Assembly (NCBI RefSeq): GCF_014191355.1
Contig: NZ_JACHWM010000022.1
Span: 19,825 to 83,824 of the forward strand
DNA length: 64,000 nt
Source of the DNA: Methylobacterium sp. R2-1
GTDB taxonomy: Bacteria > Pseudomonadota > Alphaproteobacteria > Rhizobiales > Beijerinckiaceae
Direction: 5' to 3'
Both the position numbers and the translations under genes were made by a program. Under the pieces are notes generated by a model, which was not told where the DNA came from, searched no databases, and saw only the letters and a program-made list of their open reading frames with translations. Positions 16,632-27,444 of this stretch are shown here, piece after piece. Position 1 is the first letter of the stretch. The number at the start of each line of letters is the position of its first letter.

Positions 16632-16871
16632 TCACGTGCGATCAGCGTAGGGCGGGATCTCGACGAGGGTTCCGATCAAGCGGAGCAGGGCTTGTTGCTC
16701 CGGATTGCCGGATCCGTTGGCCAAGAATGCTCCCAGCTCGATGTGACTTCGCTGTCCGCCTGAAGGACCGTTTGGCTGGTGAATGACAAACGCCCTACCA
16801 TTGGTAGGTTCCCGGCCCAGGAACCAGCAGTCGCCGTTCGGGCTCCGGTAAAGTTCGCGGCGATCGGACAT
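16632..16871 (-). CDS. conserved hypothetical protein (MSDRRELYRSPNGD type)
   Basis: 79 residues from ATG 16871. MSDRRELYRSPNGDCWFLGR then GRAFVIHQPNGPSGGQRSH is a strongly patterned sequence that I recognise as a common short Rhizobiales/Methylobacterium protein without assigned function. The C-terminal helix is EQQALLRLIGTLV. Compact beta-rich fold likely, cytoplasmic. Confidence 0.7.
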   Translation of the reverse strand: MSDRRELYRSPNGDCWFLGREPTNGRAFVIHQPNGPSGGQRSHIELGAFLANGSGNPEQQALLRLIGTLVEIPPYADRT

Positions 16872-17563
16872 GATAATAGCCCTCAGCATTTCCTGTGCCG
16901 ATGGATGAACCTGCGATGGTACGAAGGTCTCTCCTCGTAAGAGGCATAGACCCTATCGTGCGGTGTGTCTTCCTGCACCCCTTGGGCGCCGTCGATCCCG
17001 CATCTGGTGCAGCGCGCCTGCCGGACGAGTCGTCTGCGGGCCAGTCTCCGTCTTCTACTCAGACTGCACGAGCTGTCGCGCTCAACAGCCGCTCCTGCCG
17101 GTCGGGCTTGCTGACGAACTGCCCATCAGCGAGCCGTTGACGGTCGACGAGACCCTGCCGAGTTGAGGTCACGACGAACGGATGTGAGGCCAATGCTCTG
17201 CAACGTCGGCGGCCGAGGTCGTCCCATCCCTCTTTCCGTGCATCGCTGGAGCCGGCCGCTACTGCTACGTGCCCGGCGGTCTCGTAGATCTCCCGCACGG
17301 TCGCAATGTCCAATGCGGGGTCCGAACGAGCTTAAGTCAGTATGCAGTGTGACGACTAATTCGCAGTGCCTTGATTTCTCGCTGCTAATGCTCTGTCGAG
17401 TGGAGTTTGCTGCATATGCCAAATAGCCTGCGGCCAAAAACACGCTGGGCTGCACTCGAAGGCCTTTGAAATCTAAAGCCCTGTGGGGGATATTGGATAA
17501 GCTGAAATTGCGCAGGGGCGGCAAAAGGCGGGATATGTTTCCGCCAAGCCCCTGGGCGAATTT
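16872..17563. other. sparse region, one remnant
   Basis: Apart from the EIYETAG-type remnant at 17059-17313, I see no coding frame with good character here. Confidence 0.4.
17059..17313 (-). pseudogene. remnant of EIYETAG-type small island protein
   Basis: Starts DIATVREIYETAGHVAVAAG, matching the QEIYEAVG segment of the frameshifted gene at 6074-6267. After about residue 35 the sequence loses coding character. Probably a decayed copy of the same family. Confidence 0.3.
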
Positions 17564-17767
17564 ATGCAGATTGATGGTAGCAGCCTCGATGAGTGGCAGC
17601 GCGTTGTCGCAGAACTCTTGACGGTTGGCGAGAAGGCGCTTCTTCAGCTTCGCGAAGCAGCAGATTTTCGTGTTCGGCTTCTAACTGAAATGCCGAATCT
17701 GGAGCTGAACAAAGACGCCGCTAAAGCCTCTCAACCTGACAAGCTAACCGGATCTTTAGCGGAATAG
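17564..17767 (+). CDS. small hypothetical helical protein
   Basis: 67 residues, MQIDGSSLDEWQRVVAELLT, almost wholly helical, with a hydrophilic C-terminus. Its 3' end overlaps by 47 bp the end of the convergent MPRYFF-type gene, which lowers confidence. Function unknown. Confidence 0.4.
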   Translation: MQIDGSSLDEWQRVVAELLTVGEKALLQLREAADFRVRLLTEMPNLELNKDAAKASQPDKLTGSLAE

Positions 17768-17957
17768 CGCCCTTTTCATCGCGGACCGTCAGAACCAGGG
17801 CCGCTTCTTTGGCGTCCTCAGTTTCGGCTCGCATGAGCTGCGTGACGACTTGTAGAGCTTCCGCACATAATATTTCTTCGTTGTCTTCTATCTCTCGCCC
17901 AACTACATCGCACAGATCGGTTCCGTCGTGCACGTCGAAAAAATAGCGGGGCATCGC
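17721..17957 (-). CDS. MPRYFF-type (DUF6894-like) small protein
   Basis: 78 residues from the ATG at 17957, giving the family hallmark MPRYFFDVHDGTDLCD, then the acidic helix NEEILCAEALQVVTQLMRAE and the closing strand VLTVRDEKGAIPLKIRL. One of four family members in this window. Members are small cytoplasmic proteins of unknown function, frequent in Methylobacterium and Bradyrhizobium. Unlike the copies at 33073 and 54782, no Crp/Fnr gene adjoins it. Confidence 0.7.
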   Translation of the reverse strand, partial: AMPRYFFDVHDGTDLCDVVGREIEDNEEILCAEALQVVTQLMRAETEDAKEAALVLTVRDEKGAIPLKIRLACQVERL

Positions 17958-18109
17958 ATGTGGCCTTATCAGCGCGTGGCAGTAGGCTGTGTGGCGAGTC
18001 AATTCCAATTCTACTCAAATTTTCGTTACTAGCAACTTCTCTCTCTAATCGAATAATTTTGAATTACTACTTGTAAATGAAATCTGAAAATTGATTATCT
18101 GTTTGGTCC

Positions 18110-18500
18110 GGCCGACATGCTCGATCTCAGCGTTCGTGACGCTGCCAGTGGTGGCGAACGACACGCCCACGCTGATCCTCGCAGTACCACACGGCGTGGC
18201 ACCCATCTGGCGCGAGAAGGGCATTCTGCCCGGGCGCTCCTTGAAAGCCGGCGTAGTCAAGGTCGATCTGGTGCCGCTGGCGGCCTCACAGCGGGCCTCG
18301 ACTTTCCGTCGTCGACCGCGAGCGCTCGGCACGCCTCATGGATGCGATGGAGGCCTGCGACGCCCGCTTCGGCTGTGGCAGCGTCGTACCGGTACGAGCA
18401 GCTTGCTCTGGAGCGACAGCGGCGCATCTGGACGATGACGGTCGAGATGCGGACACCGCGTTACACGACGCAGGTCCGTGAGTTGCCGGTTGCGCAGGCC
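18110..18500 (+). pseudogene. UmuC-type DNA polymerase V C-terminal relic
   Basis: Three frames together rebuild the end of a UmuC protein. LPVVANDTPTLILAVPHGVA, then AGVVKVDLVPL, matches the little-finger region. DRERSARLMDAMEACDARFG then GSVVP, and finally MRTPRYTTQVRELPVAQA, match the C-terminal DUF4113 part. At least two frameshifts separate them, and the polymerase catalytic domains are absent. Clearly dead; probably a relic of a plasmid- or phage-borne SOS mutagenesis cassette. Confidence 0.65.
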
Positions 18501-18656
18501 TGGCGGGCCGGCTTCGGCCCAAGGCAATCGGCCGACAGCGAACGCTGCTCTTGCCAGGCGCATCGAGTCGCCGCACTCTCAGCTTAGCAGTACGCCTATC
18601 GGGAGAATGCCGGAGCATTCCCTCATCGGACTGCAGGATCTGGGAAGTCCAAAAGT

Positions 18657-19367
18657 ATGACGATGGATGTTGGGCACGCCGCAGGCGGCGGCTTGAACAA
18701 GACCGCTCTGTCCGAACGTCGGGCTCGGCTTCTTGACCGTCGCTCGTTTTTGGTCGGCTCGGCCGCCGGCTTAGGCGCGCTCGGGCTGGGCGGTTGCGTG
18801 ACATCCGACAGCACGATGCTGGCCGAGGCAGCGAAGGTCTACGGGCCTATGCCGGATGAAAAGTTTCCAATTCCGGCGGTCGATATCAGCAAAGTCAATC
18901 CGAAATATTATCGCCGGACGGTTCAGTACGAAACCAAGGAAGCACTTGGAACGATCATCGTCGACCCCCGCAACTACTATGTCTACCGCATTGAGGGCGA
19001 CGGTTCAGCCACCCGCTACGGCGCCAATGTCGGGCGCGATGGGTTCCTGTGGAGCGGTGACGCTTATGTCGGTCGCAAGTCCGAATGGGCAACCTGGACG
19101 CCACCCAAGGAGATGATCCGGCGGCAGCCCGAGGCGGCCAAATACGCCCGTGGGATGCCGGGCGGCCTCGACAACCCGCTCGGCGCCCGTACCCTTCATC
19201 TCTACCAGAACGGCGCCTATACACTCTACACGATCTACGCCAGCAGCGACCCCGAATCGATCGGCAGCGGCATCACAAGCGGCTGTGTCGGCCTGCTGAG
19301 TCAGGACATGATCCATCTCTACGGGCGAACCCCGGTTAAGACAAAGGTGGTGGTCCTGCCCGCATAG
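18657..19367 (+). CDS. L,D-transpeptidase (YkuD)-like Tat lipoprotein, altered active site
   Basis: 236 residues. RRSFLVGSAAGLGALGLGGC has a twin-arginine motif and a lipobox ending at Cys47, so it is probably an exported lipoprotein. The YkuD domain spans about residues 85-236: GTIIVDPRNYYVYRI, YGANVGRDGF, GGLDNPLGARTLHLYQNG, and the cysteine motif ITSGCVG with Cys210. The His normally present in the YRIHGTNEP motif is Tyr194 here (YTIYASSDPE), so the usual catalytic base is missing, although the nucleophile remains. It may be inactive or use another residue. In intact enzymes the reaction is 3-3 peptidoglycan crosslinking or lipoprotein attachment. Confidence 0.82.
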   Translation: MTMDVGHAAGGGLNKTALSERRARLLDRRSFLVGSAAGLGALGLGGCVTSDSTMLAEAAKVYGPMPDEKFPIPAVDISKVNPKYYRRTVQYETKEALGTIIVDPRNYYVYRIEGDGSATRYGANVGRDGFLWSGDAYVGRKSEWATWTPPKEMIRRQPEAAKYARGMPGGLDNPLGARTLHLYQNGAYTLYTIYASSDPESIGSGITSGCVGLLSQDMIHLYGRTPVKTKVVVLPA

Positions 19368-20148
19368 GGAAACCTTCGAGCCCTGACTCCGACGTCATGT
19401 GGGGTTCCGACGAGATCATGGCCTGTGGGACGTGGTGCCGGATCGGGTGATCCGCAGCAGGATCATCACCACGAGGTACAGCAGCGTCGCGCGTAGTACG
19501 GTCCCCATGCGGATGTTCCACGAGCCGCCAGGGATAGATGAACCGCGATAGGGAAAGGTGCTGTGCTCGCCGGCAACCGAGAGAATAGCTTCCGTCCGGC
19601 CTTGCAGATGTGGGGCCAGCCGCAGCTTGATGGGGCCTGTCCTCTCGCGCCCGAGAACGAACCGGTAGGTGCCCCCTCCCGGGTGGCGGTCACATCCTTC
19701 GCAGCTGGCTCGGCGGTCGTGATCGAGGCGTCATCGAGAAGAGTGGAGCCAACACCAATGTCGAGTGTCTCGGCCCTCAGAGGCGACGTCGCACGGATGA
19801 TCAACTCGCTCGGCACCGCGGAGACAGTCCGGCCAACCCTGCAGCGGTGCCGCGGTTCATTCCGGCAGGCTCGTTGCGACCCGCCCGCCTCCGCGCGCGA
19901 GACGCCGGAGGTGGTGATGCGAGCGCCGTGTGTGGAACGACGGGGGGCGTAAAAACGAACGGTACGATTTCGGACTATCGCTGAACAACGCGTGCGGGTT
20001 CCCGTTCCCTTCCCAGCGACTCTCCGTCGTTCCTCCCAAGACTTGCCCCGCCCGGTCCGCCGGAGCGGGGTTTTTCGTCACCCATCGGCATGGCACCATC
20101 AGGCCCCGCCTGCACGGTGACGCCGCCAATTCCATCTGGATGTTGTTG
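19368..20148. other. no confident gene; hairpin repeat
   Basis: Several open frames occur on both strands but none has convincing protein character. A strong terminator-like hairpin lies at 20045-20078. Confidence 0.35.
20045..20078 (+). terminator. terminator-like hairpin repeat, copy 6
   Basis: GCCCCGCCCGGTCCGCCGGA, then GCGGGG, TTTTT and CGTCA. A strong hairpin plus T-run. The nearest clear plus-strand gene ends at 19367, so its client gene is uncertain. Confidence 0.6.
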
Positions 20149-20394
20149 CTAGCGGAAGGGGTTGGCACGTTCGCCGGCTGGCAGGAGACGTCTCGCCAAG
20201 AAATATGAAAGTTTCACTTCGGAAGGCAGCATGCATCCAAATTCGTCGATCTCAACGGATCCATTACGCAGGATCTCCACTCTCAATTGAGGAGCGGGCG
20301 AGCCAAAACGTGAGTGGATCCGGCGATGCAGAGCCGAGTCCGAAGGCCGCCGTGCCGTAGCCGCAGCCTTCGGGCTCGGTCGCCCGAGCTTCAA
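20149..20394 (-). CDS. doubtful small ORF
   Basis: The C-terminal half (RVEILRNGSVEIDEFGCMLP then KLSYFLARRLL) looks like a real beta-plus-helix domain, while the first 30 residues are basic and poorly biased, so the true start may lie inside. Upstream of, and parallel to, the DUF3597 gene direction, but separated from it. Function unknown. Confidence 0.3.
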   Translation of the reverse strand: MKLGRPSPKAAATARRPSDSALHRRIHSRFGSPAPQLRVEILRNGSVEIDEFGCMLPSEVKLSYFLARRLLPAGERANPFR

Positions 20395-20462
20395 AGCACT
20401 CGGCTCACGCGGACCGAGTGCCGCTCTCCTCTCGTGACGAGCCCGACTTACGAGGCTGAGCG

Positions 20463-20897
20463 TCAGTCCTTGAGATCGGCCGGAACCTTGCCGCCGTTTT
20501 CCTCAAGCTTCTTGATGACCTGCTTGTGCAGCCAGATGTTCATCGAGGCCGAATCGTTCTTGTCGCCGGTGTAGTGCAGTTCGTCGGCGAGCTGCTGGCG
20601 GGCGTGCAGGCTCGAATCCAGGTCGAGCAGCTTCATCAGGTCGACGATGGAGGTGCGCCAGTTCAGCTTCTGCGAGTTCTTCGCCGCGAGGTCGTTGAGC
20701 ACGGCCTCGACGTCGACCGATCCGCCGGACGACGTGCCGCCGCTGGTGGGTGCGGAGGCCGGCGCGCTGCCGCCGGATGACGGCTGAGCCTGGGTCTCGG
20801 AAGGCTTGGAGGACGACGTGCTGGACTCGGCGGCCTGCGCCTCGGACGAGCCGAACGGGTGGAGGATCTTGCTGACGATGCTGCCGATGAGGCTCAT
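20463..20897 (-). CDS. DUF3597 family protein
   Basis: 144 residues from ATG 20897, MSLIGSIVSKILHPFG, then a Ser/Ala/Gly-rich linker (~20-60). A helical domain follows: VDVEAVLNDLAAKNSQKLNW, SIVDLMKLLDLDSS, ARQQLADELHYTGDKNDSAS and a basic end. This is the DUF3597 layout (LysM-like small domain proteins of unknown role). The much longer frame upstream is a shadow of the opposite-strand ABC genes. Divergent from the importer operon. Confidence 0.85.
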   Translation of the reverse strand: MSLIGSIVSKILHPFGSSEAQAAESSTSSSKPSETQAQPSSGGSAPASAPTSGGTSSGGSVDVEAVLNDLAAKNSQKLNWRTSIVDLMKLLDLDSSLHARQQLADELHYTGDKNDSASMNIWLHKQVIKKLEENGGKVPADLKD

Positions 20898-21131
20898 GGC
20901 GTGAGGTATCCTGTCGTCTGTCCCGCAGCGTGGATGCCGCTCTCGGCTGGGTAAACGGTAGGAAGAACGAGGCCGTTCCGTCGCAGGCCGGCAAAGCTTC
21001 GCCGCTCTGACGCTGCCGGGTTGATCCGCCGAGCAGGGCGACCGACTGGGGCACCACGTGCGGAAGCGACATTGGAAGATCGCGCCCGCTGTGCCATGGG
21101 GAACGCCAACCGGCTTCCCTGGAATCCATCG

Positions 21132-22157
21132 ATGCGCAATCTGTTCAAGGCCTTCGCCCTGATCACGGGGCTTCTCGCCCTTCCCGTGCCATTCGCCGCC
21201 CCGCTCGCCGCCCAGACCGTGCCCGTGCGCATCGGCGTCATTCCAGTGATCGGCGCCGCGCCCGTCTTCGTCGCCCATGGCGAGGGTTGGCTCACGGATG
21301 CCGCGCTGGCGCCGACTTTCACCACCTTCGAGTCCGGACCCAACATGATCCAGGCGCTGGCGTCCGGCACCATCGACGTCTACGTCGCCGGCATCGCGCC
21401 GCTCGCGGTCGCCCGCACCAAGGGCATCGATGTGCGGGTCGTGGCCGCCACCGCCATCGAGGAGATGGTGTTCGTGGCAGCCCCCAAGCTCGCGCCCTAC
21501 TTCGCCTCCGCCCCGAGCAAGGCCGAGGCCTTCAAGCAGTTCAAGGCCAAGGAGGGCCGTCCTGCCCGGCTCGCCACGCAGCCGCCAGGCTCGGTGCCGA
21601 ACACCACCCTCCAGTACTGGCTGTGGCAGGTGGTGAAGGCCGACAAGGCCGACGTCGAGATCGTTTCCATGGGCATCGACGCGACCCAGCAGGCCTTGCT
21701 GGCCGGTGCCGTTGACGGCGCCTCGATCCGCGAGCCGGCGCTCACCATCGTCCAGGGGCGCAACCCGAAGATCACGCTGATCGCCACCGGTGGGGAGATG
21801 TTCCCCGATCAGCCGGGCACGGTGGTCGCCGTCTACGGCAAGTTCGCCGACGCCAACCCGAAGGCGGTTGAGGGCCTGGTCTCGGCGCTGGTCAAGGCGA
21901 CCGACCTCTTGAAGACCGATCCGGCCCGTGCTGCCCCGCCGGTCGAGGCGGCGCTCGGCAAGGGCATCACGGATGTGGCCACGATCCAGAAGGCGCTGTC
22001 GTCGCCGGCCGCGAAGTTTGTCGCCGACCCGCGCACGATCATCGAGGCAACGAAGAAGATGCAGACCTATCAGGTCTCGATCGGCACCCTCGACAAGGGG
22101 GCGCCGACCGACGGCCTGTTCGATGCCAAGCCGTTCGACGCGGTCAAAAAGCCCTGA
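21132..22157 (+). CDS. ABC transporter substrate-binding protein, NitT/TauT type
   Basis: 341 residues. A signal peptide (AFALITGLLALPVPFAAPLA, cut near AAQTVPV) precedes a type II binding protein: VRIGVIPVIGAAPVFVAHGE, FESGPNMIQALASGTIDVYV (the pattern of SsuA/TauA/NrtA proteins), GSVPNTTLQYWLW, and the GAVDGASIREPALT segment. First gene of a three-gene importer operon; the permease ATG is 22 bp after its stop. The substrate may be a sulfonate, nitrate-like anion or aromatic compound; no adjacent catabolic gene tells which. ATG 21132 gives a standard signal peptide. Confidence 0.9.
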   Translation: MRNLFKAFALITGLLALPVPFAAPLAAQTVPVRIGVIPVIGAAPVFVAHGEGWLTDAALAPTFTTFESGPNMIQALASGTIDVYVAGIAPLAVARTKGIDVRVVAATAIEEMVFVAAPKLAPYFASAPSKAEAFKQFKAKEGRPARLATQPPGSVPNTTLQYWLWQVVKADKADVEIVSMGIDATQQALLAGAVDGASIREPALTIVQGRNPKITLIATGGEMFPDQPGTVVAVYGKFADANPKAVEGLVSALVKATDLLKTDPARAAPPVEAALGKGITDVATIQKALSSPAAKFVADPRTIIEATKKMQTYQVSIGTLDKGAPTDGLFDAKPFDAVKKP

Positions 22158-22179
22158 TCTCCCTCGCGATCCCGATGCC

Positions 22180-22932
22180 ATGACCTCGTTCCGCTCGGCC
22201 GCCCTGGCGGTCGTCGGGCTCGCCGCCTTCCTCGCCCTGTGGGAGGCGGCGCCCCGGCTCGACCTCGTCAACCCGGCTTTCCTGCCGCCGCCCTCCTCTC
22301 TTCCCGCGGCCTTCGCCCGGGAGATCTCGAGCGGGGCATGGCTGCGCGCGGTCGCCGAGAGCCTGAGCCACTACGTGGTCGGACTCGGCGCGGGCGCGGG
22401 CGCGGGCATCGCGCTGGGGCTTCTGGCCGGCATGTTCCGCTGGTTCGAGAGTCTGACCGCCTGGGTCGTGCGGCTCTTGCGCCCCATCCCCGGCCTCGCC
22501 TGGGTGCCCTTCGCGATCATCTGGTTCGGGGTTCAGCCTTCGGCCGCCGTGTTCATCATCGCCATCGGCGTGTTCTGGATCGTGTTCTTTGCCACGCAAG
22601 GCGCGGTGCGCGGTGTTGATCGCGACCTGATCGAGGTGGCCCAGGCCTTCGGTTTTCGCGGGCCGTTCGCGCGGCTCGTCAAGATCCTCCTGCCCGCCGC
22701 CACGCCCGGCATCCTCGTCGGCCTGCGCACGGCGCTGGGGCAGGCCTGGATGGCGGTGGTCGCCGCCGAGATCTTCGGGGTGCCCGGCATCGGCGCCCGG
22801 ATGATGCAGGCCTCCTCGCTCCTCTCCACCGACATCGTCGTGGTCTACATGCTCACCATGGCCGGGCTGTACGGCCTGTTCGACACTGGCTTCGTCGCCC
22901 TGCAGGGCTGGCTGCTGCGGTGGCGCGTATGA
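22180..22932 (+). CDS. ABC transporter permease, NitT/TauT (SsuC-like) type
   Basis: 250 residues, six predicted membrane helices. The cytoplasmic EAA loop is DLIEVAQAFGFRGPFARLVK followed by ILLPAATPGILVGLRTALG, the typical coupling-helix motif of binding-protein-dependent permeases. The start MTSFRSAALAVVGLAAFLAL leads straight into TM1. The stop overlaps the ATPase start (ATGA at 22929-22932), so the two are translationally coupled. Inner-membrane channel of the 21132-23699 importer. Confidence 0.92.
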   Translation: MTSFRSAALAVVGLAAFLALWEAAPRLDLVNPAFLPPPSSLPAAFAREISSGAWLRAVAESLSHYVVGLGAGAGAGIALGLLAGMFRWFESLTAWVVRLLRPIPGLAWVPFAIIWFGVQPSAAVFIIAIGVFWIVFFATQGAVRGVDRDLIEVAQAFGFRGPFARLVKILLPAATPGILVGLRTALGQAWMAVVAAEIFGVPGIGARMMQASSLLSTDIVVVYMLTMAGLYGLFDTGFVALQGWLLRWRV

Positions 22933-23699
22933 GTGCCGTCGAGCGCCCGATCATCGACATCCGCGGTTTGAGCCTCGCCTACGAGCGCGACGGGCGGCGC
23001 ACCGAGATCCTCTCCTCCCTCGATCTCGCGGTGCCGCGCGGACAATTCCTCGTCATCGTCGGCGAATCCGGCGTCGGCAAGTCGACGCTCCTGCGCGTGC
23101 TGATCGATCTGGCCAAGCCCAGCACCGGCACGGTCCATCTCGACACTGATCCCCAAAAGACCCGGACGCCGATGGCACTCGTGTTCCAAGACGCGCGGCT
23201 GCTGCCGTGGCGGCGGGTGATCGACAACGTCGCCTTCGGCCTGGAGCGGCATGGCCTGTCGAAGCCTGAGCGCCGCGAGCGGGCGGCGGCGATGCTCAAG
23301 CTCGTCGGGCTGTCCGATCTCGCCGGCCGCTGGCCGCACCAGCTCTCCGGCGGGCAGCGCCAGCGCATCGCCATCGCCCGTGCGCTCGCGGTCGAGCCCG
23401 AGGTGCTGCTGATGGACGAGCCGTTCTCGGCGCTCGACAGCTTCACCCGCGAGGGGCTGCAGGACGAGATCCAGCGCATCAAGGCGCAGACCGGCAAGAC
23501 GGTGCTGTTCGTGACCCACGACATCGACGAGGCGGTCTACCTCGCCGACCGGGTCGTGGTGCTGGCGGGCAGCCCCGGCCGGATCGCGGCGGACGTCACC
23601 CTCGCCCCGCCCCGCCCGCGCCAGCGCCGGGACGCCGCCCTGGTCGAGGCGGCGCGCCATCTGCGGGCGGAACTGTCGCGGCGCTCGGCGGAACTGTGA
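22929..23699 (+). CDS. ABC transporter ATP-binding protein, NitT/TauT (SsuB-like) type
   Basis: 256 residues. Walker A GESGVGKST, Q-loop in LVFQDARLLPWRRV, signature LSGGQRQR, Walker B VLLMDEP followed by FSALD, and the switch His in FVTHDIDEAV. The DARLLPWRRV segment after the Q-loop is typical for the nitrate/sulfonate/taurine subfamily. Overlaps the permease by four bases. Powers uptake by the preceding two genes. Confidence 0.94.
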   Translation: MSAVERPIIDIRGLSLAYERDGRRTEILSSLDLAVPRGQFLVIVGESGVGKSTLLRVLIDLAKPSTGTVHLDTDPQKTRTPMALVFQDARLLPWRRVIDNVAFGLERHGLSKPERRERAAAMLKLVGLSDLAGRWPHQLSGGQRQRIAIARALAVEPEVLLMDEPFSALDSFTREGLQDEIQRIKAQTGKTVLFVTHDIDEAVYLADRVVVLAGSPGRIAADVTLAPPRPRQRRDAALVEAARHLRAELSRRSAEL

Positions 23700-23786
23700 G
23701 CGATCCGTCAAGCTTGCCATCTTGACGGTTCGTCGGCCGCGTTGGAACCATCGGGCGGCCGCGCAGGGCGCCTCGGGGAGTGCAAG

Positions 23787-24221
23787 ATGGGCTTTTTTCA
23801 GGACGCCCTCGTCCGTTTCAACCGGGTGGTGATGTCCTACGCGGGCGATATCGCGTTCATGCAGGCAGCGGTTTCCGCCGCGGCCAACGTGATCGTCGCT
23901 GACGGCGATACCGACGAGGAGGAGATCGAGGCGGCTCTCGTCAGCATGCGGGCCAACCCGATCCTCCAGAAATCCTACGATACGCTCGCCCTGGAGAAGG
24001 CGCTGTTCGAGGCGCTGGCCCGCGCGGAGCTGCGCGCCGGGCGCCTGGAGAACAGCCAGCACGTCGCGGCCATCGCCGACCGTCCCCTGGAGCAGCGCCA
24101 GCACGTCTTCCTGATCGCGGCGGATGTTGCCGACAAGGGCGGCATCACCGAGAGCGAGCACCGGGTGCTCGACGAGCTGGCCCAGGCGCTGGACGTGGAT
24201 AAGGCGACGCTGCTCGGCTGA
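23787..24221 (+). CDS. TerB-family tellurite resistance-like protein
   Basis: 144 residues, all helical. MGFFQDALVRFNRVVMSYAG, ANVIVADGDTDEEEIEAALV (the acidic metal-binding-like loop of TerB), and a second similar turn DVADKGGITESEHRVLDELA. GGGGAG-like Shine-Dalgarno just before ATG 23787. Single TerB-like genes without the ter cluster are widespread and usually not tied to tellurite. Lies 87 bp after the importer operon and may have its own promoter. Confidence 0.85.
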   Translation: MGFFQDALVRFNRVVMSYAGDIAFMQAAVSAAANVIVADGDTDEEEIEAALVSMRANPILQKSYDTLALEKALFEALARAELRAGRLENSQHVAAIADRPLEQRQHVFLIAADVADKGGITESEHRVLDELAQALDVDKATLLG

Positions 24222-24307
24222 GTCGGCGCGCCCGGGTGCCCTGCTCTCCCGACCCTTTTTCCCGAACGGCGCCGAGCCTATCTTCATGCTCGGACAGGAG
24301 CGCGGCC

Positions 24308-24499
24308 ATGTACAAGGTAACGGGCACGGATCCCTCTGGCCGCACCCTGGCCTTCGCTTGCGGTACGGACGAGCAGGCCCTCGAAAAGACCTGGGAACTG
24401 GCAGGACGCGGCTTTCGCAACATCTCTGTCGCCGACCCGAAGGGGCGCGAGATGAGCGCCATCGCCTTCGAGCGCTCGCTCGATCTCGACTACGATTGA
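24308..24499 (+). CDS. small conserved hypothetical protein
   Basis: 63 residues, MYKVTGTDPSGRTLAFACGT, a beta-alpha-beta unit with WELAGRGFRNISVADPKGRE. Reads like a small compact domain found in methylobacteria. GGAG lies 10 bp before the ATG at 24308. Convergent with release factor 3. Function unknown. Confidence 0.65.
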   Translation: MYKVTGTDPSGRTLAFACGTDEQALEKTWELAGRGFRNISVADPKGREMSAIAFERSLDLDYD

Positions 24500-24557
24500 G
24501 AACCGCCGGAGCGGGCCGCGCCCCGCGGACGAAGGCTCAAGGCCCCGGCCGCTCCGC

Positions 24558-26180
<1,623 letters not shown>

Positions 26181-26285
26181 GGCGGGCACCGGCCGCCGCA
26201 TTGCGGGCGGCCGCTCGTCTCTCATGGGGGCCGGGCGGTGCCCTGCTCTCTACGCGTTCCGCGCCTCCGACGCAAAGCCGCTCCC

Positions 26286-27035
26286 CTACCCTCGCCCGAC
26301 GAAGGGCATGCCCGTGGCCAACACGGTCATGAACAGGACGTTGGCCGAGAGCGGCAGCCCCGCCATGTAGACGACGGCCTCGGCAACGTGCGCCGCCTCC
26401 ATGTACGGCTCAGGCCGGATCGAACCGTCGGCCTGCCGCGCGCCCTGCCCGAAGCCCCGCGTCATTTCGGTCTCGGCATTGCCGACATCGATCTGGCCGC
26501 AGGCGATGTCGAAGGGACGTCCGTCGAGGGCGGTCGCGCGGGTCAGCCCGGTGATGGCGTGCTTGGTGGCAGCGTAGGGGGTCGACATCGGCCGCGGCGC
26601 GTAGGCCGCGATCGAGCCGTTGTTGATGATGCGCCCGCCCTGCGGCTCCTGCCGGCGCATCATGCCGAAGGCGGCACGGGTGCAGAGGAAGGCGCCGGTG
26701 AGATTGACGCTGACGCTGGCGAGCCAATCCTCGACCGCGACCTCGTCCACCGTCGCGGCGGGGGTGAAGATCCCGGCATTGTTGAACAGCAGATCGAGCC
26801 GCCCGAAGCGCTCACCCACCGCAGCGAACAGAGCCTCGACGGCGCGCGGATCGGACACGTCGGTCGGCACGCACAACGACGCGCCCGGCAACTCCGCGGC
26901 GACCCGTTCCAGAGCCTCCCCCCGCCTTCCAGCCAGAACAAGCCGCCAACCGGCCCGCGCCAATCCGAGCGCGACCGCCCGCCCGATGCCGGACCCCGCT
27001 CCGGTCACGATCGCCACTCGATCACCCATCGCCAT
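26286..27035 (-). CDS. short-chain dehydrogenase/reductase
   Basis: 249 residues, classical SDR. TGAGSGIG nucleotide loop at ~11-18, an AGRR motif after the second strand suggesting NADP preference, NNAGI, the catalytic Ser in NGSIAAY, and YAATK for the Tyr/Lys pair. The C-terminal part ends GLPLSANVLFMTVLATGMPF, a mildly membrane-like tail common in this subgroup. Start at ATG 27035 (MAMGDRVAIVTG). Substrate unknown. Sits between prfC and tRNA-Gln. Confidence 0.9.
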   Translation of the reverse strand: MAMGDRVAIVTGAGSGIGRAVALGLARAGWRLVLAGRRGEALERVAAELPGASLCVPTDVSDPRAVEALFAAVGERFGRLDLLFNNAGIFTPAATVDEVAVEDWLASVSVNLTGAFLCTRAAFGMMRRQEPQGGRIINNGSIAAYAPRPMSTPYAATKHAITGLTRATALDGRPFDIACGQIDVGNAETEMTRGFGQGARQADGSIRPEPYMEAAHVAEAVVYMAGLPLSANVLFMTVLATGMPFVGRG

Positions 27036-27224
27036 CGCGCTTCTCCCGTTCGAGCGGAGCATAGGGCGTCCCGCCGATCCGGTGCAGGGGCGCCGTGCCA
27101 AGATGCGATTGCTGCCCGGAGCCCGGACCCACCGTACAAAAATGCCGCTGGCTCACGGCTGACCCGTTCAAGCCGGTTGCCAGCCCTGTCTGCCCCGTCT
27201 AGAGAACCGGCGGCTCGGAGCCGA

Positions 27225-27299
<75 letters not shown>

Positions 27300-27444
27300 T
27301 TTTCTCCAAGCCGATCAGGGCGTAAGCGACAGCGACATATCGGACACACCGGAACAAACGGTGTCAGGCCGCTGCACAAGAGTCGGCACAGTCACCAGCG
27401 GGGATGTCGCTGGCTGATTCGTGGCTCGCGCGGTAGGCTGTCGC

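Noticed and set aside
19466..19816. 116-codon minus-strand ORF
   Set aside because: The first 50 residues look protein-like but the rest does not, there is no ribosome site, and nothing supports it.
20898..22271. Long N-terminal extension of the DUF3597 gene
   Set aside because: Only the last 144 codons look like protein; the rest is antisense to the substrate-binding protein.
22845..24287. 480-codon open frame on the minus strand
   Set aside because: Shadow of the ABC ATPase and TerB-like genes, both of which have intact motifs on the plus strand.
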